Assembly: GCA_937995825.1 (NCBI GenBank)
Contig: CALKJO010000016.1
Span: forward strand, 268,370 to 332,369
Source of the DNA: an uncultured Anaerolineae bacterium
GTDB taxonomy: Bacteria; Chloroflexota; Anaerolineae; Aggregatilineales; Phototrophicaceae
Direction: 5' to 3'
DNA: 64,000 nt
Each line of letters opens with the position of its first letter. The stretch's first letter is position 1. The position numbers were made by a program, and so were the translations under genes. Shown here piece by piece: positions 1 to 8,858 of this stretch. The notes beneath the pieces were generated by a model. That model was not told the origin of the DNA and did no database searches. It worked only from the letters and a program-made list of their open reading frames with translations.

Positions 1-137
1 GGCGGCAGACTGAGCAGCTCAAACAGCACCAACCGCGCCATCAGTAACCCGCTGACCAGCACCAGCCCGACGACGACAAACTGCAAGCGAAATTGGATCG
101 TCTCCAGCTGCGGATTGGGCGATGGGCGCGAACTCAT
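1..137 (-). CDS. N-terminal fragment of a membrane-anchored protein, probably penicillin-binding protein/FtsI (runs off the window)
   Basis: Reverse-strand frame opens with ATG at 137: MSSRPSPNPQLETIQFRLQFVVVGLVLVSGLLMARLVLFELL, a short cytoplasmic tail plus one TM; lies directly downstream of an FtsL/DivIC-like gene. Confidence 0.45.
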   Translation of the reverse strand, partial: MSSRPSPNPQLETIQFRLQFVVVGLVLVSGLLMARLVLFELLSLP

Positions 138-140
138 CGA

Positions 141-626
141 TCAGCTCCCCTCGGTGAACTGGCGGAGCTGGCGGGTAAAGGCATCGAACTGCGCCTGAAG
201 CCAGCCCGTGAACGTCTCATCGTAAACTGGCACGGGCGTGATCTGGGGCGCGGCGGGCGCGACGGCAACCGTCCGGTCAATCATGTCCGCACGCGGCGCA
301 TAGCCGGGGATGACGATGTACTCAAGGCGATCCGCCGTGATCGGCTGAAAGCCAAGCTCACGGGCGCGGTTCTGCAAATGCGGCACACTGCGCAGGCTCG
401 CGATCTCGGCGCGCAGCTGCTCATTTTGCTGCTCAATCGTCTGACGCTGGATGATCAATCGTTCGAGTTCGCGCCCAAGCGTCGCAGCGGTCGCTGCCTG
501 CGAGAGGTAGAGCGCGCCCATGATGATGCCGACGAATAATGCCAGCGTGGTCAGCGCAATCGCCTGCCGCTGTGGACGCCAGCGCGCCGGATTCAGGGCA
601 TGTTGGATTGAAGAAGAACGGGTCAT
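141..626 (-). CDS. FtsL/DivIC (septum formation initiator)-like protein
   Basis: Single TM followed by coiled coil (LERLIIQRQTIEQQNEQLRAEIASLRS) and 'ARELGFQPI' motif typical of FtsL/FtsB-type proteins; adjacent to putative PBP. Confidence 0.65.
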   Translation of the reverse strand: MTRSSSIQHALNPARWRPQRQAIALTTLALFVGIIMGALYLSQAATAATLGRELERLIIQRQTIEQQNEQLRAEIASLRSVPHLQNRARELGFQPITADRLEYIVIPGYAPRADMIDRTVAVAPAAPQITPVPVYDETFTGWLQAQFDAFTRQLRQFTEGS

Positions 627-757
627 ATTACTTTTGGCTCAACTATACGCCTGCTATCTGACTATACTACAGAGCAGGGCTGTCATTCAAATCCCTGGCG
701 CAGACCTGCTATAATTTCCCGCGCGACTTGACACCGATCAGAACACAGGTATCCATT

Positions 758-1858
758 ATGACCCAAGCGCTTCAACCGCTGCGCGTCGGCATCATCGGCG
801 CGGGCAACATGGGCGAGCATCACATGAAGTCGTTTCTGAAAATTCCCGGCGTCACCATCGCGGGGATCGCCGATGAACGCCTGACCCGCCTCGAACAGCT
901 TAAGACAGACTACCATCTGCCGTATGTGTTCACCAATTTCATCGATCTGGCGACTCATCCCGATGTCGATGCCATCTGCATCGCCACGCCGAATAAATTC
1001 CACGCGCCCGCCGCCATCGCCGCCCTCGAAGCGGGCAAGCACGTGCTGTGCGAAAAGCCGCTGGCGCGGACGGCGGAGGAAGCCGAGCGCATGGTGCGCG
1101 CCGCCATCAGGAGCGGAAAAGTGCTGAAGACGATGTTCAACTGGCGCGAGCGCGGCGATGCGCAAACGCTCAAGCGTTGGATCGACGAGGGCGGGTTGGG
1201 GCGCGTCTACTACGCCAAAGCCTACTGGATGCGCCGCAGTGGGATTCCGGGCATGGGCGGCTGGTTCACCAGCAAAGAGCTGGCGGGCGGCGGCCCGCTG
1301 ATTGACCTGGGCGTGCATGTGCTGGATATGGCGATGTTTCTACTCGGCGAGCCGAAGGTGGTCGCAGTCAGCGCCAATGTCTACGCCGAACTGGGTCCGC
1401 GCGGGCGCGGCGCGTGGGCGAGCAACCATTGGGACATGTCCGACGGTCAATACGAAGTCGAAGACCTGGCGACCGCGTTCATCCGCCTTGAAGGCGGCAC
1501 AACGTTGCTTTTGGAGGCAAGCTGGGCGTATTACGGTGCGCATGGCGACGATTTCGGCGTCCATCTGCACGGCACGGAGGGCGGCGCGCAGATCGATGTC
1601 AAGCAGTATGCCTGGGACGACACGCTGCGCATCTACACCGATGCTGCCGGTCGCCCTGCCGTGATCGCGCCGAAGCTGACGGAGGGCAAAGGGCATGAGA
1701 TCGTGATCCGAGCGTTCTGCGAGATCGTGCGCTCTGGCGACTGGGACGCGCACAAAGGGCATGACGGCTTGCGCCGCGCCCAGATCATCGATGCCTGTTA
1801 TCAGTCGGCGCAGGAGGGACGTGAGATCGTATTAGAGGACATCGCGGCGCGGCTGTAG
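758..1858 (+). CDS. Gfo/Idh/MocA family oxidoreductase
   Basis: N-terminal Rossmann motif VGIIGAGNMGEHH, EKPLA motif (LCEKPLARTAEEA); ORF opens at 728 but the ATG at 758 is the better start. Confidence 0.9.
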   Translation: MTQALQPLRVGIIGAGNMGEHHMKSFLKIPGVTIAGIADERLTRLEQLKTDYHLPYVFTNFIDLATHPDVDAICIATPNKFHAPAAIAALEAGKHVLCEKPLARTAEEAERMVRAAIRSGKVLKTMFNWRERGDAQTLKRWIDEGGLGRVYYAKAYWMRRSGIPGMGGWFTSKELAGGGPLIDLGVHVLDMAMFLLGEPKVVAVSANVYAELGPRGRGAWASNHWDMSDGQYEVEDLATAFIRLEGGTTLLLEASWAYYGAHGDDFGVHLHGTEGGAQIDVKQYAWDDTLRIYTDAAGRPAVIAPKLTEGKGHEIVIRAFCEIVRSGDWDAHKGHDGLRRAQIIDACYQSAQEGREIVLEDIAARL

Positions 1859-1876
1859 AGACGGAAGCGTAAACCC

Positions 1877-2986
1877 ATGTCATCAAACACGCAGCGGCTG
1901 ATTGTGAAAGTCGGCACGTCTGTCCTGACAGGCGGGACGCCGCGCCTGAACCGTCAGCGAATGCTCACTGTGGTCGAGCAGATCGCGCGCCTGCACCAGG
2001 ATGGTCACGAACTCATCCTGGTATCCTCCGGCGCGGTCGCGGCGGGACGTGAGCGCCTCGGCTTTCCCGATCTGGGCGCGGCGGTTCCGGCAAAGCAGAT
2101 GCTCTCGGCGGTCGGTCAGAGCCGCTTGATGCAGATTTACAGCGAACTGTTCGACATTTTCGAGATCGCCGTTGCGCAGGTTTTGCTGACGCGCGAGGAT
2201 GTTGGCGAACGAGCGCGTTTTCTCAACGCCCGCGACACGCTCACCACGCTGATCGAGCATCGGATTGTCCCGATCATCAACGAAAACGACACCATCGCCA
2301 CCCATGAAATCCGCGTTGGCGACAATGACAACCTGTCCGCGCTGGTGGCGACGCTGATCGAAGCCGACAAGCTGATCTTGCTGACCGATCAGCCGGGCTT
2401 GTTCACCGCCGATCCGCGCCGTGATGCCAGCGCGCAGTTGATCCAGCGCGTCGAGAAGATCGACGCCGATCTCTGGACGCGGGCGGGCGGCTCGTTCACC
2501 GGACTCGGCACGGGCGGCATGGTTACCAAGCTGCAAGCGGCGCAGCTTGCTGCGCGCGGCGGCGTCGTGACCTATATCGCGGAGGGCAAAGCGCCCGATG
2601 CACTGCTGCGGATCGCGGCGGGCGAGTCGGTTGGGACGCGCTTCGAGGCGGAAGCCGCGCATATCGAGAACCGCAAACGCTGGCTGCTGGTCGAGCGGAC
2701 GCGCGGCGCGCTCCATGTCGATGCTGGCGCGGTGCGCGCGCTGGTCGAGAAAGGCGCGAGCCTGCTGCCGATCGGCATCCGCCGCGTCGAGGGCAAGTTC
2801 GAGCGCGGCATGACCGTCGCGGTGATCGCGCCGGATGGCACAGAGATCGCGCATGGGCTGACCAGCTATGACAGCGACGACGCGGCGCGGCTGTGCGGCG
2901 TCAAATCGGCGCAGATCATGGAGGTTCTGGGGTATAGTTATGGGGATGCGATCATCCATCGCAACAACATGCTGCTGCTGAAATAG
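1877..2986 (+). CDS. proB: Glutamate 5-kinase with C-terminal PUA domain
   Basis: RLIVKVGTSVLTGG, ILVSSGAVAAGRERLG, INENDTIA, GTGGMVTKLQAA motifs of amino-acid kinase/ProB. Confidence 0.95.
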   Translation: MSSNTQRLIVKVGTSVLTGGTPRLNRQRMLTVVEQIARLHQDGHELILVSSGAVAAGRERLGFPDLGAAVPAKQMLSAVGQSRLMQIYSELFDIFEIAVAQVLLTREDVGERARFLNARDTLTTLIEHRIVPIINENDTIATHEIRVGDNDNLSALVATLIEADKLILLTDQPGLFTADPRRDASAQLIQRVEKIDADLWTRAGGSFTGLGTGGMVTKLQAAQLAARGGVVTYIAEGKAPDALLRIAAGESVGTRFEAEAAHIENRKRWLLVERTRGALHVDAGAVRALVEKGASLLPIGIRRVEGKFERGMTVAVIAPDGTEIAHGLTSYDSDDAARLCGVKSAQIMEVLGYSYGDAIIHRNNMLLLK

Positions 2987-3003
2987 CGCGAGGAGTTAGA
3001 AGC

Positions 3004-3606
3004 ATGGGCGCGCTTCCGAAAATTTACCCCACCTGGACGCCGGCAGAATATTTGTCGTTTGAGCGCGCCAGTCCCACCAGACACGAATTCATTAACGGCA
3101 GCATCCTGGCAATGGCAGGCGCAAAGCGCCGGCACAACCTGGTCAATGTCAACGTCTCGAGTGCCCTCAATCAGCAGCTCCGAGAGCGTCCATGTGAAGT
3201 CTACGCCAATGACATGCGGGTCGGTGTCGGCAAGGACTTCGTTTACCCGGATGTGGTCGTTGTCTGCGGCACGCCGGCATTCATCGACGATCAGGTCGAT
3301 ACGCTCACCAACCCCACCGCGCTGATCGAAATCCTGTCGCCATCGACCGCGCAGTATGATCGCGTCACTAAGCGCACACTGTATCAGCGGATTGAGTCGC
3401 TGGGCGACTATCTGCTGATCGACCCCGACGCCTTTCACGTCGAGCATTACCGCCGGCAGCCCGATGGAACCTGGATTTTTTATGAAACGCTCGACCCGTC
3501 GGCAGTTCTCCAGATCGAGTCGATTGGATGTGCGCTGACGTTGACAGCCATCTACGAAAAAGTGGCCTTGCCCGATGAAGAACAGCGCCGCAGTGAAGCC
3601 CCCTAG
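3004..3606 (+). CDS. Uma2 family (DUF820) PD-(D/E)XK-like endonuclease
   Basis: EFINGSILAMAGAKRRHNLVNVNV...YPDVVVVC...ALIEILSPSTAQYDRVTKRTLYQRI: classic Uma2 pattern. Confidence 0.85.
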   Translation: MGALPKIYPTWTPAEYLSFERASPTRHEFINGSILAMAGAKRRHNLVNVNVSSALNQQLRERPCEVYANDMRVGVGKDFVYPDVVVVCGTPAFIDDQVDTLTNPTALIEILSPSTAQYDRVTKRTLYQRIESLGDYLLIDPDAFHVEHYRRQPDGTWIFYETLDPSAVLQIESIGCALTLTAIYEKVALPDEEQRRSEAP

Positions 3607-3672
3607 AAAAATTTACGTTCTTCAATTGACTTCACAACTATAATAATAGCAATGTCATCGATGAGGTTTTTA

Positions 3673-4932
3673 ATGAAAACTTTACAAGCCATCGCGGAAT
3701 GCGCGAAAAACGCGTCGACAGCGCTGTCGAGCGTGCCGACCGAACAGAAGAATCGGGCGCTCCTGGCGATGGCATCAGCCCTTGAGATCCACGCTGAAGC
3801 CATCTTGGATGCCAACCGCCGCGACCTGGAAGCGGCGGTGTCGGGCGGCATGCCGCCCGCTTTCATCGACCGGTTGAGATTGGAGGGGCGGCTGCACCGC
3901 ATTGCCGCTGATGTGCGCACGGTTGCGGCGCTGCCCGATCCGGTTGGGCAGACGTTCGGCGAGCGCGTCCTGCCGAACGGGCTGCGCGTCTCCAAACGCC
4001 GGACGCCGCTCGGCGTGCTGGGCATCATTTACGAGTCGCGCCCGAATGTGACGGTGGACTGCGCCGCGCTCGCGCTCAAAAGCGGCAACGCGGCGATTTT
4101 GCGGGGCGGCAAAGAGACGCTGCACAGCAATACGGCGCTGGTGGCAGCGCTGCGCGACGCCATCAGCGAAGTGGGCTTGCCCGCCGACGTGCTCCAGTAT
4201 ATCGACAGTATCGACCGCGAGCATGTCAAGGAGATGCTCAAGCTGCACGATTTCATCGACATGATCATCCCGCGCGGCGGCGCGGCGCTGCATCAGTTCT
4301 GCCGCGAACACAGCACGATCCCGGTCATGATCGGCGGGATCGGCGTCTGCCATATCTATGTGGACGAGTCCGCCGATCTGGATCAGGCGCTGGCGATCAT
4401 CCGCAACGCCAAAGTGCAGCGTCCATCGGTCTGCAACAGCGTCGATACGGTCTTGGTACATCAGGCGGTCGCGGCGGCGTTTCTGCCGCGCTTGGTGGCG
4501 CATCTGCGCCAAGACGGCGTGACCTTCCGCGCCGCGCCGCGCGCGCTGGACGTTATCCTGCCCGCCGACGATGTGCTGCCCGCTGGAGAGTCTGATTTTG
4601 ATACCGAATGGATGGCGCTTATTCTCAGCGTGCAGGTGGTCGATGGGCTGGATGAGGCGCTGGCGCACATCCGCCGCCATTCCACTGGGCATTCTGAAGC
4701 GATCCTGACTCAGAATGACGACCACGCCCGCCGCTTTGTCGAAGCAGTCGACTCGTCGGCGGTATTCGTCAACGCCAGCACGCGCTTCAACGACGGCGGA
4801 CAGTTGGGATTGGGCGCGGAGATCGCCATTAGCACGCAAAAGCTGCACGCGCGCGGGCCGATGGGTTTGGAAGAACTGACCACCTACAAATGGGTGATCA
4901 TTGGAGATGGGCAGATTCGCCCAGATGCGTGA
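3673..4932 (+). CDS. proA: Glutamate-5-semialdehyde dehydrogenase (gamma-glutamyl phosphate reductase)
   Basis: [77 protein letters not shown]; the ORF is also open from 3652/3661. Confidence 0.95.
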   Translation: MKTLQAIAECAKNASTALSSVPTEQKNRALLAMASALEIHAEAILDANRRDLEAAVSGGMPPAFIDRLRLEGRLHRIAADVRTVAALPDPVGQTFGERVLPNGLRVSKRRTPLGVLGIIYESRPNVTVDCAALALKSGNAAILRGGKETLHSNTALVAALRDAISEVGLPADVLQYIDSIDREHVKEMLKLHDFIDMIIPRGGAALHQFCREHSTIPVMIGGIGVCHIYVDESADLDQALAIIRNAKVQRPSVCNSVDTVLVHQAVAAAFLPRLVAHLRQDGVTFRAAPRALDVILPADDVLPAGESDFDTEWMALILSVQVVDGLDEALAHIRRHSTGHSEAILTQNDDHARRFVEAVDSSAVFVNASTRFNDGGQLGLGAEIAISTQKLHARGPMGLEELTTYKWVIIGDGQIRPDA

Positions 4933-4934
4933 GT

Positions 4935-5297
4935 ATGACTATGGCAAACGTTCTGATCATCGAAGACAGTCCTGCTCTGCGCGAGGTCTGGAGCATGTCA
5001 CTAGCGCTCAATGGACACCAGGTGCAGACCGCGCGCACAGGCGCAGAGGCGCTCGCATCCGTTGCAAAATGCGCCCCTGATGTCATGCTCTGTGACCATC
5101 ATTTGAGCGACACCACCGGCATCGAGATGCTCAGCCATCTGCGCGCCGTCAGCAGCGCCAAGTCCATTTATATCATCATCACCAGCGGTAACGTTGGGCT
5201 TGAAAGCGCGGCGATCAACGCAGGCGCGGATTATTTCCTGCCCAAGCCGTTTTCGATCACCCAACTGCTCGATCTGATCGAGCATGTTCGGTCATGA
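4935..5297 (+). CDS. Stand-alone response regulator receiver protein
   Basis: VLIIEDSPALREV, phosphoacceptor region VMLCDHHLSD, C-terminal DYFLPKPFSI; ORF listed from 4890, better starts are ATG at 4935/4941. Confidence 0.85.
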   Translation: MTMANVLIIEDSPALREVWSMSLALNGHQVQTARTGAEALASVAKCAPDVMLCDHHLSDTTGIEMLSHLRAVSSAKSIYIIITSGNVGLESAAINAGADYFLPKPFSITQLLDLIEHVRS

Positions 5298-6205
5298 TCG
5301 CGCAGACGCTGGTCATTCTCAATCCGCACGCGGCGGGCGGACGCGCTGGCAAAATCTGGCGCGGGATCGAACCGCTGCTCTGGGAGCGGCTGGGCAAACT
5401 GGTGATTGCCGTGACGCAGCGCCCGGAAGAAGTCGCCCCTCATCTCGACGCTGCTTATGATGCCGGCATCCGCCGCGTGATCGCCATCGGCGGCGACGGG
5501 ACGAATCACGCGCTGGTCAACGCGCTGGCGGACATGAACCAGCGCCGCGCCGCTGATCCGATGGTCTATGGCAACCTGCCGATTGGCACGGGGCGGGACT
5601 GGGCGCGCGGCATTGGGATGCCGTTCAGAGACGCCCGCGCCGCCGTCGAGTGGATCGCCCGCGCGCAGCCATCCCCGACCGACATCGGCATGATCAGCGC
5701 GCCCGATAGCGCGCCGCGCCACTTTCTCAACATCGCCAGCGCGGGACTCGGCGGGGAAGTCGTCAAGATCGTTGAACGGATGCCGCGCCGCCCTTGGACA
5801 TTCCTTTATGCCACGCTGGCAGCGCTGCTGCGCGAGCCGCCCAGCCTGCTGAGCGTGCAGCTCGATGGGCAGCCCTGGTATGAAGGGGCGGCTTACCTGG
5901 TCGCGGTCGCCAACGGTACGACTTTCGGACATGGGATGCGGATCGCGCCGAACGCGCAGACGGGCGATGGGCTGTTCGATGTGGTGCTGGTGGAGGGCGT
6001 GGCGCGGGCGCGGATCATTGCCGCGCTTCAGCGCGTTTTCAACGGCACACACCTGACTCATCCGGCGGTGCGCAGCGCGCGGGCGCAGTCCATCTCGATC
6101 ACCAGCCCGACCGGGCGCGTCAATTTTGAATGTGACGGTGAGTATCTGCCGACAGCGGGCGCCCAACTCACCGTGCGTCCTGGACTGCTGAGTCTGCTGC
6201 GCTGA
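5294..6205 (+). CDS. Diacylglycerol kinase-family lipid kinase (DagK/YegS-like)
   Basis: LVILNPHAAGGRAGKIW, AIGGDGTNHALVNAL, NLPIGTGRDWARG motifs; overlaps preceding receiver gene by ATGA. Confidence 0.9.
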   Translation: MIAQTLVILNPHAAGGRAGKIWRGIEPLLWERLGKLVIAVTQRPEEVAPHLDAAYDAGIRRVIAIGGDGTNHALVNALADMNQRRAADPMVYGNLPIGTGRDWARGIGMPFRDARAAVEWIARAQPSPTDIGMISAPDSAPRHFLNIASAGLGGEVVKIVERMPRRPWTFLYATLAALLREPPSLLSVQLDGQPWYEGAAYLVAVANGTTFGHGMRIAPNAQTGDGLFDVVLVEGVARARIIAALQRVFNGTHLTHPAVRSARAQSISITSPTGRVNFECDGEYLPTAGAQLTVRPGLLSLLR

Positions 6206-6246
6206 GACAGAAGCGGCTATAATAGCCGCTGTTGCGTGCAGCCTGA

Positions 6247-7410
6247 ATGGGACTCATCATGTCAAGCGCTCTGACCGTTCGCAAAGTCGAAACGCCAGCC
6301 GAGTTTCGCGCCTTCTTCATCTTTCCCTGGACTGTTTACAAAAACGATCCTAACTGGGTTCCGCCGCTGCTGTCGATGCGGCGCGATCTGCTGGATAAGA
6401 AGAAGAATCCCGCCTGGGAATACTGCGAAGGCGACTATTTCGCGGCGTGGCGCGGCGATCAGATCGTCGGGACGATTGCGGCATACATCAATCATCGGCA
6501 CAACGAATTCCATGAGGAGCGCGTCGGCTGGTTCGGCGCGTTTGAGGTCTTGGACGACGCAGAAGCGGCGCGCGCGCTGCTTGACACTGCCTGCGCCTGG
6601 GTCAAAGACCGGGGCTATCCGGCGATTCGCGGACCTCAGACGTTTTCGACGCATGATGAGTGCGGGCTGCTGGTCGAAGGGCATGATCAACCGCCCGTGC
6701 TGCTCTACCCTTACAACCCGCGCTACTATCAAGCGCACATCGAAGCGGCGGGCTTCAGCAAAGCCATGGACACCTACGGCTTCATCATTACCCGTGAAAA
6801 AGCGCTCGAAACCGGCTTGGATGATCGGCTGGAACGGATCGCCAAAGGCATCATGCGCCGCAATAAAGTGACCGTGCGCGGCATCGAGACGAAAAAACTC
6901 AAGGCTGAATTCGCGCTCTTCAAGGAACTCTACAACGCCGCCTGGGAGAAAAACTGGGGGTTTGTGCCGATGACCCCGCGCGAACTCGATGGGTTGGTCG
7001 AGTCATTGGGCAACTTTTTCGATCCGCGCCTGGCATTTTTCGGCTATGTCGATGGCGAACCCGCCGGTTTCTCGATGGCGATCCCTAACCTCAACGAAGT
7101 CCTGCGCAAGGCATATGCGCGCCCCGGCACGCCGGAGATCGTCACGCTGGTGAGGGCATTGTGGCATTGGAAAATTCGCCCCTCGATTCGCGGCGCGCGC
7201 GTCCCGCTTCTGGGCGTCAAGGAAGGGCTGCGCGGCAGAGGCGTGGATGCCGTGCTGTACTATCACACGCTGCGCGCGCTGATCGACAACGGCTATCAGT
7301 TCTGCGACTCTGGCTGGATTTTGGAGAGCAATCACAACATGGTCAGCATCGCTAAGAGCTTTGGGCAGGAAATTTACAAGACCTTCCGCTTCTACGAAAG
7401 AGCGCTCTAA
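6247..7410 (+). CDS. GNAT-like N-acetyltransferase family protein (YghO-like)
   Basis: VRKVETPAEFRAFFIFPWTVYKNDPNWVPPL plus C-terminal acetyltransferase-like fold segment; family inferred from N-terminal signature. Confidence 0.65.
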   Translation: MGLIMSSALTVRKVETPAEFRAFFIFPWTVYKNDPNWVPPLLSMRRDLLDKKKNPAWEYCEGDYFAAWRGDQIVGTIAAYINHRHNEFHEERVGWFGAFEVLDDAEAARALLDTACAWVKDRGYPAIRGPQTFSTHDECGLLVEGHDQPPVLLYPYNPRYYQAHIEAAGFSKAMDTYGFIITREKALETGLDDRLERIAKGIMRRNKVTVRGIETKKLKAEFALFKELYNAAWEKNWGFVPMTPRELDGLVESLGNFFDPRLAFFGYVDGEPAGFSMAIPNLNEVLRKAYARPGTPEIVTLVRALWHWKIRPSIRGARVPLLGVKEGLRGRGVDAVLYYHTLRALIDNGYQFCDSGWILESNHNMVSIAKSFGQEIYKTFRFYERAL

Positions 7411-8780
7411 GCCCCGACCAGCGCGATCACATCCTGAGCAGCTTGTTCAGCGGTGCGTTCTCCGGTCAGGACGGCGATCAGCGCCGTATGCAGCGCGCGC
7501 GCGGTCGGCGCGGGCAGGCTCTCCGGCAGGATCGCCGACGCAACCAGCGCGTCGGCGAAGGCAGGATACTCGCTCAGCCCTTCGGGCATCGTCCAGAGGC
7601 GCAGCGCGCCGCGCTGCGACGGCAGCATCCCGAGCGCCTGGCTCAGGCGCGCCTGCCGATCGGTGTTCATCAGCCAGTTGAGCAGGCGCAGCGCCGCTTC
7701 CTGGCGATCTGCGTCGGTCGTGGTCAGCACCCAGACCCAGCCATCGAGCGGCGCAGCAAGCGTTCCATCGGCAGTCGGTATGGGGGCAAACTGAAGGTCT
7801 GCGCCGCTGGAACGCAGCGCCAGAAATCCGGTCGAGCTGAGGACGGCGGCGCGAATCTCGCCGCTGCCGAGTCGAGCGCGATAATCGCTGGTCGTCGTGT
7901 AATCGAGTGACAACAGATCGATCAGACCGTCGTCGCCCGCGCGGTCATAAAAGCGCAGCAGCGCCAGCAGCGCTTCCGAGTCCAGGCTGAGCTGGGAGTC
8001 GCTCATGGCCAGATACTGCGCGATGAGCATATCGCTGCGCCCGATAGTGCGCCCAATCGGGAAAGTGAGGCGGACACTGCCCGCAAAGATGCCTTCAAAT
8101 GTCCAGTTTCCCGGCGCGACGAAAGCGGGATAATACGCGATGTGCTGGATATCGACCAAATACGGCACGCCATAAAGATCGCCGTCGATCCGTCCCAGTC
8201 GGGCAGCAGTCGGCTGCATATCGTCCAGCGACGGCGCAGACGGGCGATTCTGAAGCGACTGCAGCACGCGGTACTGGTGCGCGTTGAGCAGATCAGAGCG
8301 CCGCAGCAGCGTTAGATCGGGCATCGCGCCGGGCGCGACCGCGCTGGCAGTCCGCAGGGTGGATAGAATCCCGCCGACATCGGTGGGGCGCTTGAGCCGA
8401 ATGATGACCTCGACATCGCCATTTGCCGCCTCAAACGCGGTGATCTGATCCGCCCAGAGCGCCGCCGCCGCGCTGTTATCAGCGGGTGACAGCGGCTCCG
8501 GCAGCCAGATTTTCAGCGCCACCGAAGGCGGTCTTGTCCCGACCATTTCGAAAGTCACTTCCGGCATCTGTGCAGTGGCTTCGGGTGTAGAGGTGAGCGC
8601 GGGCGCGAAGGTGAGCGCGGCGGTTGGCGTCGGCAGCGGCTCGGAGGTCATCACCTGCATGGCGCTTCCGCATCCGGCGAGGCACGAGAGCAGGAGCGCC
8701 GCGCCGATCCACCGCCCTTTGAACCAGGCTGGCATAAGTTCGTGTATTGCAGTCGTCCTTTTCAGACCATTCGTACCCAT
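7407..8780 (-). CDS. Extracellular solute-binding lipoprotein (ABC transporter type 1)
   Basis: Lipobox LLLSCLAGC; PDLTLLRRSDLL..., internal substrate-binding fold signature; start may be internal (MPAWFKGRW). Confidence 0.7.
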   Translation of the reverse strand: MGTNGLKRTTAIHELMPAWFKGRWIGAALLLSCLAGCGSAMQVMTSEPLPTPTAALTFAPALTSTPEATAQMPEVTFEMVGTRPPSVALKIWLPEPLSPADNSAAAALWADQITAFEAANGDVEVIIRLKRPTDVGGILSTLRTASAVAPGAMPDLTLLRRSDLLNAHQYRVLQSLQNRPSAPSLDDMQPTAARLGRIDGDLYGVPYLVDIQHIAYYPAFVAPGNWTFEGIFAGSVRLTFPIGRTIGRSDMLIAQYLAMSDSQLSLDSEALLALLRFYDRAGDDGLIDLLSLDYTTTSDYRARLGSGEIRAAVLSSTGFLALRSSGADLQFAPIPTADGTLAAPLDGWVWVLTTTDADRQEAALRLLNWLMNTDRQARLSQALGMLPSQRGALRLWTMPEGLSEYPAFADALVASAILPESLPAPTARALHTALIAVLTGERTAEQAAQDVIALVGA

Positions 8781-8858
8781 TGTAGCAAAGTTTCGCTATG
8801 ATTGAAGAGGGGCTGGGCGCTGCGTCCAGCCTTTTCAAGGCTACAGAAAAGGTTCGCT

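Noticed and set aside
1883-2959. 358-aa ORF antisense to proB
   Set aside because: Shadow ORF of a clearly conserved gene; Arg/Asp/Gln-rich composition typical of antisense frames in GC-rich DNA
3775-4848. 357-aa ORF antisense to proA
   Set aside because: Same reason; no recognisable motifs
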